A stretch of 64,000 bases of DNA from Hymenobacter arizonensis (GTDB lineage Bacteria > Bacteroidota > Bacteroidia > Cytophagales > Hymenobacteraceae), in the NCBI RefSeq assembly GCF_900115775.1, contig NZ_FOXS01000002.1, positions 837,129-901,128 on the forward strand. Reading direction: 5' to 3'. Both the position numbers and the translations under genes were made by a program. Below the pieces are notes generated by a model. The model was not told where the DNA came from. It searched no databases and worked only from the letters and a program-made list of their open reading frames with translations. Positions 1 through 9,099 of the stretch are shown in pieces (positions within the stretch are counted from its first letter, which is position 1; each line of letters starts with the position of its first letter).

Positions 1-1209
1 TTCCCCGAAACCATTCCGCGGTTTCAGCCGGGCTTTTTGCGGGAGCTGCGCAACCTGAGCAAGGCCACGGTGGCGCTGAACGTGATGCGGCCGTACGTGG
101 GCACTACTATTCCGGAAAGCGACTTGCAGCGCATCTGCGCCGAGGCGGTGGACTTCGAGTTTCCGCTGGTGCCGATGGCGGGCGACATATCGGCGCTGGA
201 GCTGTTTCACGGGCCTACACTGGCGTTTAAGGACGTGGGCGCGCGGTTCATGAGCCGCTGCCTAGGGCATTTTGCCCGGCAGGGCGACACCCCGCCCGTG
301 ACGGTGCTGGTGGCCACTTCCGGCGATACGGGCGGCGCCGTAGCCAGCGGCTTTTTGGGCGTGCCCGGCGTGGAAGTGGTGATACTTTACCCCTCGGGCA
401 AGGTGAGTCCGGTGCAGGAGCAGCAGCTTACCACCCTGGGCCAGAACATCACGGCGCTGGAAGTGAGCGGTACTTTCGACGACTGCCAGGCCCTAGTGAA
501 GCAGGCGTTTCAGGACCGGGAGCTGGCGCAGCGACGCTTCCTTACCTCAGCCAACTCCATCAACGTGGCGCGCTGGCTGCCGCAGCAGATTTACTACTGC
601 TTTGCCTGGCAACAGTGGCCCGCCGAGGCGCCCGCGCCGGTGGTGTCGGTGCCGAGCGGCAACTTTGGCAACCTGTGCGCCGGGCTGCTGGCGCAGGCAT
701 CGGGGCTGCCGCTGGGGCATTTCATTGCCGCCTGCAATGCCAACGACCCCGTGCCGGTGTACCTGCGCACGGGCAATTACTCGCCGCGGCCGGCCGTGCC
801 CACTTTTTCCAACGCCATGGACGTAGGCAACCCCAGCAACTTTGTGCGCGTGCTCGCGCTTTTCAACAACGACCTGGCCAAGCTGCGAGCCGCCCTCAGC
901 GCCGACACCGTGACCGATGCCGAAACGGTGGCCGCCATGCGGGAGGTGTGGGCCCGCGAGGGCTACCTGCTGGAGCCTCACGCCGCCGTGGCCCACACGG
1001 CGTTGCGCCGCTACCAGGCCCAGGTTCCGGGCACCCAGGGACTGGTGTTAGCCACGGCTCACCCGGTTAAGTTTCCCGATGTGGTGGAGCCGATTCTGGG
1101 CCAGGCCATTCCATTGCCGGACGCGGTGGCCCAGCTGCAAAATCGCCCCAAACGAAGTGTGCCTTTGGCGGTTGATTACGAACAGCTGAAAGCCTTTCTG
1201 ATGAAATAG
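1..1209 (+). CDS. thrC: Threonine synthase, 5' end missing
   Basis: Converts O-phosphohomoserine to threonine with PLP, the last step of threonine synthesis in the cytoplasm. The reading frame is open from base 1 and the first residues (FPETIPRF) match the usual N-terminal region of the family, so the true start lies upstream of the window. The PLP-lysine motif HGPTLAFKDVGARF is present, with the Lys codon at 229-231, followed by the phosphate-binding stretch ATSGDTGGAV and the C-terminal EPHAAVAHTAL region. About 400 residues are visible, close to a full-length protein. Homoserine kinase and homoserine dehydrogenase may lie upstream, but that is not visible here. Confidence 0.95.
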   Translation, partial: FPETIPRFQPGFLRELRNLSKATVALNVMRPYVGTTIPESDLQRICAEAVDFEFPLVPMAGDISALELFHGPTLAFKDVGARFMSRCLGHFARQGDTPPVTVLVATSGDTGGAVASGFLGVPGVEVVILYPSGKVSPVQEQQLTTLGQNITALEVSGTFDDCQALVKQAFQDRELAQRRFLTSANSINVARWLPQQIYYCFAWQQWPAEAPAPVVSVPSGNFGNLCAGLLAQASGLPLGHFIAACNANDPVPVYLRTGNYSPRPAVPTFSNAMDVGNPSNFVRVLALFNNDLAKLRAALSADTVTDAETVAAMREVWAREGYLLEPHAAVAHTALRRYQAQVPGTQGLVLATAHPVKFPDVVEPILGQAIPLPDAVAQLQNRPKRSVPLAVDYEQLKAFLMK

Positions 1210-1243
1210 GAACGTGGCGCAGTACGTTTGAGGTTAGTATTGC

Positions 1244-1987
1244 ATGCTCCCATTGATGTTCAATAGCATTTTTCCCTTTATTCCGGCCTCCAGAGCCGCT
1301 AAATACGTTGCCACGGGCTTTTGCCTGGCTACTGTGGCACTGGCCGCTTCGGCTTGCCGCCCCGACCAAATCGAGCACATTAAGGATACCAAGCGCATCG
1401 GCGTTGAGACCGCCAACTGGGAGGTGAAGCGCATCATGCCCAAAGACCTGCTCCGCGCCACGCGCTGGGCCGGCGATTCGCTCACGGCTACGGCCGACAC
1501 GCTGCTGCGCCGCACGCTGGCCCGCGAGCTGGCTGCGGGCGGGGTAGCCCAGGCCGCGGCCTTTTGTCGGCCCGAAACGTATCGCCTCGTCGACTCGCTG
1601 GCGGGCGTGATGAAGGCCACCCCCCGCCGCGTGAGTGCCCGGCCGCGCAACCCCGAGCACCGGGCCACCCTGACGGCCGAGCAGCTGCGCACCGACACCA
1701 CGCGCACCATCACTCGCGAGTCGCAGGAAGTGTTTTTCTACCAGCGGCCCATTGTGCTGAATAACGCGCTGTGCCTACGGTGCCATGGCGAAGTGGGCAA
1801 AGACATTGCCGCGGCCGACTACGCTTTTCTCAAAAAGCAGTTTCCGCAGGACGAGGCTACCGGCTACCGCCTGGGCCAGCAAATGGGCGCCTGGCAGATG
1901 AGCATGCGCCGCGACGGCGTGGCCGGCTTCTGGACCATGAAGACGCGCAAGAAATGGAAGGAGCACAAAATGCCGAAGCTCTTCTAA
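1244..1987 (+). CDS. DUF3365 (Tll0287-like) haem-binding lipoprotein
   Basis: A 247-residue exported protein. A hydrophobic N-terminus (about residues 20-37) ends in LAASAC, a plausible lipobox with Cys38, so it is probably a lipoprotein. A single c-type haem motif CLRCH lies at residues 177-181, in the position expected for the DUF3365/Tll0287-like domain (small haem sensor or redox domain). The C-terminal part (GAWQMSMRRDGVAGFW) also fits that family. A second in-frame ATG at 1256 is an equally possible start. It lies 34 bp after thrC on the same strand; no functional link is evident. The electron partner is unknown. Confidence 0.75.
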   Translation: MLPLMFNSIFPFIPASRAAKYVATGFCLATVALAASACRPDQIEHIKDTKRIGVETANWEVKRIMPKDLLRATRWAGDSLTATADTLLRRTLARELAAGGVAQAAAFCRPETYRLVDSLAGVMKATPRRVSARPRNPEHRATLTAEQLRTDTTRTITRESQEVFFYQRPIVLNNALCLRCHGEVGKDIAAADYAFLKKQFPQDEATGYRLGQQMGAWQMSMRRDGVAGFWTMKTRKKWKEHKMPKLF

Positions 1988-2124
1988 TCTGAACGCAGCA
2001 ATGGCACCGCCTTCTTCGTATGGCAAGCCTGAAAATTTGATTGACGCTGAACTGAGACCCGCAGGGCCTCACACGAACTAATACACTTCACACCGGCGCA
2101 CTTCTGCACGCCTTTATTCCAAAA

Positions 2125-3420
2125 ATGAGTTCTTCTTCCAAGCCCATAATTATTGTTGGGGCCGGCATGGCGGGCCTCGGCTGCGCCACGTGGCTGCACC
2201 GCGCCGGCCGGCCCGTGCTGGTGCTCGATGCGGCCGACGCCGTGGGCGGGCGGGTGCGCACCGACATCACGCCCGATGGCTTCCGGCTCGACCGCGGTTT
2301 TCAAGTGCTGCTCACCAACTACCCGGAATGCCGGCGCATTTTCGACTACAGCGCCCTGCAGTTGCGGTCTTTCCGTTCCGGTGCCGTAATTCGGTTGGCC
2401 GATGGCCGCGAAACTACCCTGCAAAACCCTTTGCAACGCCCGCTGGCGGCTTTTTCGGCCCTCACGTCGCCCATTGGCTCGCTGCAGGATAAGCTGCGCG
2501 TGGTGAGCTTGGTGCGGCACGTGCTCAAGCACACGCCGGAGGAGCTGCTAGCCCGCCCCGCTACCGACACGCTCACTTTTCTGCAGCGCTACGGCTGGAG
2601 CGAGCAGATGATAAACACGTTCTTCAAGCCCTTCTTTGGCGGGGTTTTCCTGGATAGGGAGCTGAGCACGGCCAGCAATTTCTTTGAGTTCGTGTTTCAG
2701 CAGTTTGTGACGGGCGAAGCGGCAGTGCCCGCCCTGGGCATGCAACAGCTGCCGGAGCAGCTGGCGGCTCGCCTGCCCGCCGATTCGGTGCGGCTGTGCA
2801 CGCCCGTGGCGGCGGTGGAGGGCACGCGGGTGCGCCTCAACTCCGGCCAGGTGCTGGATGGCGAGGCCGTGGTACTGGCCACCGACGGCCTCACTACGCT
2901 GCGCCTGCTGGCCGGCCGCAGCGGCAACCCCGACGACGGCTTCAGCGTGCAGGCTGCCAGCTTCCCCACGGCAGCGCGCCTCACCACGTGCACGTATTTC
3001 GCAGCCGAGGGTCACTCGCCGGGCCGCGGCGACAAGCTGCTGCGCCTAAATGCGGCCCCCGGCGCGCTGGCGCACAACCTAAGCTTTCCGGGCGATGTGA
3101 GCGAGGCCTACGCGCCCAAAGGCCGAGCCCTGATATCCGTGAGCACGCACGGCGAGCGCAGCCTGACCGAAGCCGAGCTCACGGCGGGCCTGCGTGAAGA
3201 GTTAGCCGCTTGGTTTGGGCCAGCTGCCCGGCAGTGGGAGCATTTGCGCAGCTACCGTATTCCGGCTGCCTTGCCCGTATACCTGCCCGGGCAACCGGTG
3301 CGGCAGCCCCTGAAGCTCGCCGACGGCCTGTACCGCTGCGGTGACTGGGCTGCCTATCCGTCGCTGAATGCGGCGCTGGCCACCGGGCGCGAGGTAGCGG
3401 AAATGCTGCTGGCGCAGTAG
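2125..3420 (+). CDS. FAD-dependent oxidoreductase (amine oxidase / phytoene desaturase-like)
   Basis: A 431-residue flavoprotein with an N-terminal Rossmann dinucleotide fold (VGAGMAGLGCATWL, residues 11-24), the second FAD motif DAVGGRVRTD, and a C-terminal FAD-closing motif (GLYRCGDWAAYPSLNAAL). The architecture matches the NAD(P)-binding Rossmann-like / amine oxidase superfamily that includes protoporphyrinogen oxidase and carotenoid desaturases. The substrate cannot be read from the sequence. No signal peptide is present, so it is cytoplasmic. It is a single gene; a convergent glycosyltransferase ends 32 bp downstream. Confidence 0.8.
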   Translation: MSSSSKPIIIVGAGMAGLGCATWLHRAGRPVLVLDAADAVGGRVRTDITPDGFRLDRGFQVLLTNYPECRRIFDYSALQLRSFRSGAVIRLADGRETTLQNPLQRPLAAFSALTSPIGSLQDKLRVVSLVRHVLKHTPEELLARPATDTLTFLQRYGWSEQMINTFFKPFFGGVFLDRELSTASNFFEFVFQQFVTGEAAVPALGMQQLPEQLAARLPADSVRLCTPVAAVEGTRVRLNSGQVLDGEAVVLATDGLTTLRLLAGRSGNPDDGFSVQAASFPTAARLTTCTYFAAEGHSPGRGDKLLRLNAAPGALAHNLSFPGDVSEAYAPKGRALISVSTHGERSLTEAELTAGLREELAAWFGPAARQWEHLRSYRIPAALPVYLPGQPVRQPLKLADGLYRCGDWAAYPSLNAALATGREVAEMLLAQ

Positions 3421-3452
3421 CGCCTTTGGGCGCTACTTGCTGGCCGCGCAAC

Positions 3453-4556
3453 TCACGCTTCGGCTAGCACATAGCGGCGCTCTTTCCACTCCAGGCGGCC
3501 CGGCCAAACTGTGTAGGCCAGCACGGCAAGCGACATGGCGCAGAGGTAAAACTCATATAGCAGCAGCACGCCGAGGTTGATGCGGCGCCCCGTTTGCCGA
3601 AGCGTGAGGGCCAGAAAAACGGTTTGTAGGCCTATTTTGCCCAGGTAGATGGCTGCCACTACGGACAGTGGCAAAAAGCCCGGCCAGAACAGCACCGCGT
3701 AGAAAACGCCGTACATACCAAATAGCCCACTGAGGTACCACGGCAGGCCCCCGGCCGATTTCATCCACCGCTTGCGCTGCTTCAGGAGGGCTTGCACCGT
3801 GGGTTGCGCCTCCGATACGCCCAGGGCCTGGGGCTCGCAGAGGTGGCGGTAGCCCCAGCCTCGGGCCACCACTTCCTGAAAAATCTGCAGGTCTTCGCTC
3901 ACGTTAAACTGCATGTCTTCGAGGCAGCCAATGCTCTCGCAGGCGGCGCGGGTCAGGAGCATGTTGTTGCCAACGGCGGAGGAGGGGAGCCCGCGCTCAG
4001 CCAGTATCCGAATGACGTTGAGGCCAAACAGCCAGTCGAGGCCCTGCAGGCGGCCGAAAAGCGAGCCTTCCGAGGTGGTAACGCCCGTGACCACGCCCAC
4101 GCCGGGCTCAACCGCGGCCACCATGGTGCTCACCCAATCGGGCGACAGGGCCATGTCGGCGTCCGTAAACAGGAAATAGTCGGTGGTGGCAGCCCGGCAC
4201 AAGTAGGCCAAGGCATTGCTCTTGTCCTTAGCCCTGCCCAGCTGCTCACGCACCCGCAGCAGCCGAAAATGGGGCTTGTCCTGAATAAACGCTTCTATCA
4301 CCGCCGCCGTGGCATCGGTGGAGTGGTCGTCGGCAATCAGAATTTCTAGGCGCCCGCTCGGGTAGCGCTGCTGCGCCAGCGAGCGCAGGCAGCGCTCAAT
4401 GGTCGCTTCTTCGTTGCGGGCCGCTACCAGTATGCTCACCCGCGGCCGGTGCGGCCGAGCTCCCTGGCGCCGTCGCCGGTAGCGGCGCGGCAACATCAAC
4501 ACCAGCCCTAAGCAAATCGCAAAAAATAAACCGAAAAAAAGACCCGCTAGCAGCAT
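3453..4556 (-). CDS. Membrane-bound family 2 glycosyltransferase
   Basis: A 367-residue GT-A glycosyltransferase. One N-terminal membrane segment (residues 1-24) precedes a basic linker and the GT2 domain: VSILVAARNEE, the nucleotide-binding region LIADDHSTD, the DxD motif FTDADMAL, the acidic base region SEDLQIFQEV, and the processive-type motif QRKRWMK. Two or three C-terminal membrane segments follow. This layout is typical of enzymes that transfer sugars to lipids or polysaccharides at the cytoplasmic face. Donor and acceptor are unknown. It is convergent with the upstream flavoprotein gene and separated by 119 bp from the transporter gene. Confidence 0.85.
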   Translation of the reverse strand: MLLAGLFFGLFFAICLGLVLMLPRRYRRRRQGARPHRPRVSILVAARNEEATIERCLRSLAQQRYPSGRLEILIADDHSTDATAAVIEAFIQDKPHFRLLRVREQLGRAKDKSNALAYLCRAATTDYFLFTDADMALSPDWVSTMVAAVEPGVGVVTGVTTSEGSLFGRLQGLDWLFGLNVIRILAERGLPSSAVGNNMLLTRAACESIGCLEDMQFNVSEDLQIFQEVVARGWGYRHLCEPQALGVSEAQPTVQALLKQRKRWMKSAGGLPWYLSGLFGMYGVFYAVLFWPGFLPLSVVAAIYLGKIGLQTVFLALTLRQTGRRINLGVLLLYEFYLCAMSLAVLAYTVWPGRLEWKERRYVLAEA

Positions 4557-4675
4557 GCAATATTCAAAAGGTGAACCCTTTGATAAATACGCAAGCCAGT
4601 CTAGTGGCAGCTATCGGATAAATGCTGGTTTTTAAGGGGTGAAGCGTTAGAAATACGGAGAGCGGGGCCGCAGAA

Positions 4676-6310
4676 TTATACTTCGGGGCTAGGGTTTATT
4701 ACAGTTGGGGTGTCGTAGCCAGGGCTCAGAGCGGGCTGCACGGCTTGCCGCTGTGTGTCGTCGGTGTCTTTTACCCACAGCGTCAGCAGGCCGGCCAGCA
4801 CCATGGAGGCGCCGCCCAGCGCAATTGTGTGCAGGGTGTTGCCTTGGAAGAAGTGCATGGTGCAGTAGCCCAAAATGGTGGCCGCCACAATTTGTGGAAT
4901 GACAATGAAGAAGTTGAAAACGCCCATGTAGTAGCCCATCTTATTCGACGGCAACGACCCCGCCAGGATGGCATAAGGCATCGAAAGAATGCTGGCCCAG
5001 GCAATGCCGACCATAGCCATGGATACCACAATCAGGGTTGGGTTGGAGATGAGCTGCAGGGAAAGCAGGCCCAGGCCGCCAATCAGCAGGCAAAGCATGT
5101 GGGTGATGCGGCGGCTGGTGCGGGCCGCAATCAGTGGAATGATGAAGGCAAACAAAGCGGCCACGCCATTGCGCACCGACGACGCCAGGCTGAGCCAATC
5201 GGCGCCGTCGTTGTACTGCTGCTGCACACGTTGCAGGGTGGCCGTCTCGGTCGGCGTGGGGTTGCCGTTGGTGAGGTAGTAGTTGGCTAGGTTAACCGTG
5301 AGAATCTTATTCGGATTATCCGCCTGAAATTCTTTGATTTCTTTGGTGTCCTGCTGCAACGACTTGAGCTCTTTTATCGCTTTTTCGGAGCCGGGCTGTT
5401 GGGCGCGTGCGTCGATTAAGGTGCTCATTTTGGTGAAGAAGGCATCATCGACCTTCATGTTGTAGATGTTGCTGGTGACGGCGTTGGTGGAGTAAATCCA
5501 CATCGAAAACAAGGCGAACCAGGTGAAGAACTGCACCAGCGCCAACTGCCGCATAGCAGTAGGCATTTGGAAGATGCCCATAAACGACTCCTTTAAGCCA
5601 TCCCAAATGCCTATTTGAGCATTCTCCCGGCGAAATTCTTCCATGTCCTCGGGTGGCGTTTCACTGCTTGTGAACACCGTGTACATCACGGCCAACAGGA
5701 AAGCCCCGGCGCCGAGGTAAAACGACCATTTCACCGAGGGCGGGATTTCGCCGCTGGGCGCTGTATTACTGAAATTCAGTACGTTGGTAAACACCCACGG
5801 CAGCAAGGCAGCAATGACGGAGCCCACGCCGATAAAGAAGCTTTGCATGGCGAAGCCGGCCGTGCGCTGTTCGCTGGGCAGCTTGTCGCCCACGAAGGCC
5901 CGGAAGGGCTCCATGCTGATGTTGATGCTGGCATCCAGAATCCAAAGCATGCCGCCGGCCATCCACAAGGCCGACGAGTTAGGCATCAATATCAGGGCAA
6001 TGGTAGCCAGCACGGCCCCAATAAAGAAAAACGGCCGGCGCCGGCCCCAATACGGATGCCAGGTACGGTCGGAGAAGTAGCCGATGATGGGCTGCACCAC
6101 AAGGCCGGTGAGGGGGGCCGCAATCCAGAGAATGGGAATGTCGTCCTTGTTCGCTCCCAGGGTTTCGAAAATGCGGCTGACGTTTGAGTTCTGCAGCTCA
6201 AAGCCGAATTGTATGCCCAAAAAGCCGAAGCTCATGTTCCAGATTTGCCAGAAGCTCAGGCGGGGTTTTTCGCGGGTATCAACCGAGGAAGTGGCGGTGG
6301 GAGCAGCCAT
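4676..6310 (-). CDS. SLC45-type MFS sugar transporter
   Basis: A 544-residue inner membrane transporter of the GPH/SLC45 branch of MFS, with 12 predicted membrane segments. N-terminal features are SFGFLGIQFGFELQNSNVSRIFE and PLTGLVVQPIIGYFSDRTW, including the MFS loop GYFSDRTWHPYWGRRRPF. Such proteins import maltose or sucrose with protons. A soluble insert of roughly 90 residues, rich in K, E and Q, sits in the middle between the two halves and is longer than usual. It is followed on the same strand by two GH13 amylase genes upstream, so maltose or maltodextrin import is the likely role (inference). Confidence 0.8.
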   Translation of the reverse strand: MAAPTATSSVDTREKPRLSFWQIWNMSFGFLGIQFGFELQNSNVSRIFETLGANKDDIPILWIAAPLTGLVVQPIIGYFSDRTWHPYWGRRRPFFFIGAVLATIALILMPNSSALWMAGGMLWILDASINISMEPFRAFVGDKLPSEQRTAGFAMQSFFIGVGSVIAALLPWVFTNVLNFSNTAPSGEIPPSVKWSFYLGAGAFLLAVMYTVFTSSETPPEDMEEFRRENAQIGIWDGLKESFMGIFQMPTAMRQLALVQFFTWFALFSMWIYSTNAVTSNIYNMKVDDAFFTKMSTLIDARAQQPGSEKAIKELKSLQQDTKEIKEFQADNPNKILTVNLANYYLTNGNPTPTETATLQRVQQQYNDGADWLSLASSVRNGVAALFAFIIPLIAARTSRRITHMLCLLIGGLGLLSLQLISNPTLIVVSMAMVGIAWASILSMPYAILAGSLPSNKMGYYMGVFNFFIVIPQIVAATILGYCTMHFFQGNTLHTIALGGASMVLAGLLTLWVKDTDDTQRQAVQPALSPGYDTPTVINPSPEV

Positions 6311-6371
6311 GGGGAAGAAGGAAGAAAGTGATGGCCGCCCGGCCCTCCGGTGGTGGGGGCGGGGCCGCCAT

Positions 6372-6379
6372 CAAACATA
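6372..6379 (-). promoter_or_regulatory. Possible -7 element before the SLC45 transporter
   Basis: On the minus strand this reads TATGTTTG, matching the Bacteroidota -7 consensus TAnnTTTG, 61 bp upstream of the transporter ATG. No TTTG -33 box was found at the usual 19-21 bp spacing, so this is only a candidate. Confidence 0.3.
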
Positions 6380-6406
6380 CTAATTAGGAGGCGTACTACG
6401 GCGCCC

Positions 6407-8227
6407 TTACTGGGGTTTCAGCTCGAATACGTGGGCCGAGAGCGGGGCCAGCGTAAGCTTAAGAGTCTTGAGCGGCTCCTCAGGAGCGAGCAAGTCGGTG
6501 TAGGTATAGAACCGCTTGCTGTCCAGGCCCATGGCCGTCATGGCTTCGGCGGGAATGGTAATGGTGGGCCGGTAGGTTTTGTCGGCGCTGAAGTTGACCA
6601 CCACCAGCACCTGCTGCTTGTCGGTGTAGCGCAGGTAGGCGTAGAGGTGGCGCTGGTTGTACTCCTTGCCCAGGTTGTTGGCGTCCTGCAATTCGTAGAA
6701 ACGGCCTTTGCGGATGGCTTCGCTGGCGCTGGTCACGTTCAGCAAGCGGCGGTAGAAATCGCGCAGGCTCTTTTGCTCCGGGCTGAGCTTAGCACCGTCG
6801 AACTTGCCTTGGTTTAGCCACTTCTGGTGTTCGGGTACGCCCCAGTAATCGAAAATGGTGGTGCGGCCGTCTTCGCCGCTGAAGCCTTCGGAGCCGTGGG
6901 CCGGCTCGCCCACGTCCTGCCCAAAGTAGAGCATCACCGGGCCCGAGGCCAGCGTGGCGGTCACGGTCATGGCCGGAATGGCGCGACGCGGGTCGGTGGC
7001 GAAGTCCTTGGATGTGATGCGCTGCTCGTCGTGGTTTTCCAGAAAGCGCAGCATGCGCGACGAGAAGCCGTTGCTTTCTTCCTTCCACACCCGGGTGATG
7101 TCCTCGGTGTTGCCCTCCTGGCGCATGAGGCGGCGCAGGCCGTCGTAGAGGCCCACTTTGTCGTAGAGGAAGTCGAATTTGCCTTGGTCCAGGTAGGTTT
7201 TATACACCTTGGGGTCGTAGGCTTCGGCAATGAAGACGATGTTGGGGTTCACCTTCTTGACTTCCGGAATGACGTAGGCCCAGAACTCGACGGGCACCAT
7301 TTCGGCCATGTCGCAACGGAAGCCGTCCACGTTTTTGCCGGCCCAGAACACGAGGATGTCGCGCATCTTCTTCCAGGTGTCGGGCACGGGCGCGAAGTAG
7401 GGCTTGCGGCCCTGCTGGTAGTCCACGCCGTAGTTGAGCTTGATGGTTTCAAACCAGTCGTTAATGCTCGGGGCTTCTGAGAAAACGTCGTTTCCGGTGG
7501 CTTTGGCGGGGGTTTCGGTGTATTTTTTATCTTCGGCCGGCCCTTTCAGCGGGCCGAGGGGGTTGTAGTCGGCGGGAACAACGAAGCTTTTGCCGGGCAG
7601 GTAGTAAAAGTTGTTGTTCGGGGCGAATGCCTTCGTTTTGTCATCGGTTGCGCCGAGGTCCACCACGCCCTGGGGCTTGGCGTCGGAGCGGTACGAGCGT
7701 GCCACGTGGTTCGGGATGAAGTCCATGAGCACTTTCAGGCCGTGGCCGTGGGTGCGTTTGATGAGGGCCTCGTACTCGGGCATGCGGTTTTTCACCACCA
7801 CGGCCAAGTCGGGGGCCACGTCGTAGTAGTCCTTGATGGCGTAGGGCGAACCGGCGCGGCCTTTTACCACGTCGGCGTCGTCGGCCGGGATGCCCTGGGC
7901 GCTGTAGTCCGTCATGGTGGCGTGCTCAAGCACGCCGGTGTACCACACGTGCGACACGCCCATCTTCTTGATTTCGGCCAGGGCCTGGTCGGTGATGTCG
8001 TTGAACTTGCCGCAGCCATTTTCCGCAATGGTGCCGTAGGGCTTGTTCAGGGCTACTTTATTGCCAAAAAGCCGGGGCAGCAGCTGGTAGATAATCAGCT
8101 TGTTGTCCTGGGGAATTTCCGCGGTGGTGTTGGGGTCGTTGGTGGTGCGTAGGTCGTCCAAAGGAGGGGAGGGCAAAGAGAAGGCAGCTAAGGTGAGGAG
8201 GCCGCCGGCCAGCAACAGTTTTTTCAT
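6407..8227 (-). CDS. Exported GH13 alpha-amylase family enzyme
   Basis: A 606-residue alpha-glucan hydrolase with an N-terminal signal peptide (MKKLLLAGGLLTLAAFS). The GH13 conserved regions are in order: region I DFIPNH (about 169-174), region II GFRCD with nucleophile Asp306, region III FIAEAY with acid/base Glu335, and region IV FLENHD with Asp400. A beta-sandwich domain C follows to the end. It should cleave alpha-1,4 glucans in the periplasm or at the outer membrane. It shares the strand with the MFS transporter (96 bp downstream) and another GH13 gene upstream, forming a starch or maltodextrin degradation group. Confidence 0.88.
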   Translation of the reverse strand: MKKLLLAGGLLTLAAFSLPSPPLDDLRTTNDPNTTAEIPQDNKLIIYQLLPRLFGNKVALNKPYGTIAENGCGKFNDITDQALAEIKKMGVSHVWYTGVLEHATMTDYSAQGIPADDADVVKGRAGSPYAIKDYYDVAPDLAVVVKNRMPEYEALIKRTHGHGLKVLMDFIPNHVARSYRSDAKPQGVVDLGATDDKTKAFAPNNNFYYLPGKSFVVPADYNPLGPLKGPAEDKKYTETPAKATGNDVFSEAPSINDWFETIKLNYGVDYQQGRKPYFAPVPDTWKKMRDILVFWAGKNVDGFRCDMAEMVPVEFWAYVIPEVKKVNPNIVFIAEAYDPKVYKTYLDQGKFDFLYDKVGLYDGLRRLMRQEGNTEDITRVWKEESNGFSSRMLRFLENHDEQRITSKDFATDPRRAIPAMTVTATLASGPVMLYFGQDVGEPAHGSEGFSGEDGRTTIFDYWGVPEHQKWLNQGKFDGAKLSPEQKSLRDFYRRLLNVTSASEAIRKGRFYELQDANNLGKEYNQRHLYAYLRYTDKQQVLVVVNFSADKTYRPTITIPAEAMTAMGLDSKRFYTYTDLLAPEEPLKTLKLTLAPLSAHVFELKPQ

Positions 8228-8242
8228 GGTGGGGCAAGATAG

Positions 8243-8333
8243 GAGTTATCAGTTAAGAGTTGAGAGCTATGAGTTAAGAGAGAGTGATGGCCGGCAAATG
8301 GCTCACCCTTAACTCATAACTAAAAACTGAGAA
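8243..8333. repeat. Imperfect inverted repeat made of GAGTTAAGAG-like units
   Basis: The left arm (8243-8282) contains degenerate copies of a ~10 bp unit (GAGTTAAGAG, GAGTTGAGAG). The right arm (8308-8333) is the partial reverse complement (CTTAACTCATAACT). It fills the gap between the SDR and amylase genes. Confidence 0.6.
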
Positions 8334-8334
8334 C

Positions 8335-9042
8335 CTACCACTCTTGCGTGAGGGGGTGCAACATTAGCTCGTCTATTACTACGTGGGGCGGCGCTTCGAG
8401 CACGTAGCGCACGGCGTGGGCAATGTCGGTGGGGCGGAGGTGAGTTTTCTCGGCTTCAGCGCTGCCCGGAGTGGTGTCATTAAAGTAAGTGTCGACCAGG
8501 CCGGGGTAGATACTGCTCACCTTGATGCCGTAGGGGCGAACTTCCTTGCGCACGCTGGCCAGCATGGCGTCCTGGGCGTATTTGCTGGCGCCGTAGGCCG
8601 AGCCGTGGGCGAAGGTGCGCCGGGCCACATCAGAAGCAATGCCGACGATGTGGCCTTTTTTCTGGGCCTTAAAATGAGGGATGGCGGCCTTGCACAGCAG
8701 GAAGGTGCCCTTCACGTTGGTGTCGAATATGCGGTCCCACTCGCTGCTGGTGAAGTTTTCCAGCTCGTTGAAGGAGCCCACGCCCGCGTTACAAATGAGG
8801 ATATCGAGCCGGCCGTAGTGCAGCAGCGTGCCTTCGATAACCTGCTCCGCGTCGGACTCCATGGTGACGTCGGCCACCATGCTCAAGCCCTTGGTTTTGT
8901 GGGTGAGCTCGGCCAGCTCGTCTTCGTTGCGGGCCACGGCCACCACTTTGGCGCCTTGCAGGGCCAGCACGATGGCAATGGCTTTGCCGATGCCGCGGCT
9001 GGCGCCGGTGACGATGGCAACTTGGTCGGTGAGGTCGGTCAT
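8335..9042 (-). CDS. SDR family oxidoreductase
   Basis: A 235-residue classical short-chain dehydrogenase. The cofactor motif is TGASRGIGKA (residues 13-22), the structural motif is NAGVGS, the catalytic Ser lies in the VGIASDVARR region, and the catalytic pair is YGASK (YxxxK). NADP(H) preference is suggested by the basic residue after the second strand (VARNEDEL). The substrate is unknown; 3-oxoacyl-type or clavaldehyde-type SDRs look similar. It sits between the two amylase genes on the same strand, but a role in glucan use is not evident. Confidence 0.85.
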   Translation of the reverse strand: MTDLTDQVAIVTGASRGIGKAIAIVLALQGAKVVAVARNEDELAELTHKTKGLSMVADVTMESDAEQVIEGTLLHYGRLDILICNAGVGSFNELENFTSSEWDRIFDTNVKGTFLLCKAAIPHFKAQKKGHIVGIASDVARRTFAHGSAYGASKYAQDAMLASVRKEVRPYGIKVSSIYPGLVDTYFNDTTPGSAEAEKTHLRPTDIAHAVRYVLEAPPHVVIDELMLHPLTQEW

Positions 9043-9053
9043 GGGTTTATGGG

Positions 9054-9099
9054 TTTCTCGCTGAGGTTCGCAGAGGTTTACGCAGAGGTCCGCGGAGGT
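9054..9099. repeat. Left arm of inverted repeat around the GxxExxY gene
   Basis: 46 bp whose reverse complement recurs at 9481-9526 with about four mismatches. The arm is built from a ~10-11 bp unit (GCAGAGGTT). It overlaps the 3' end of the GxxExxY gene and supplies its last codons and stop. Confidence 0.85.
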
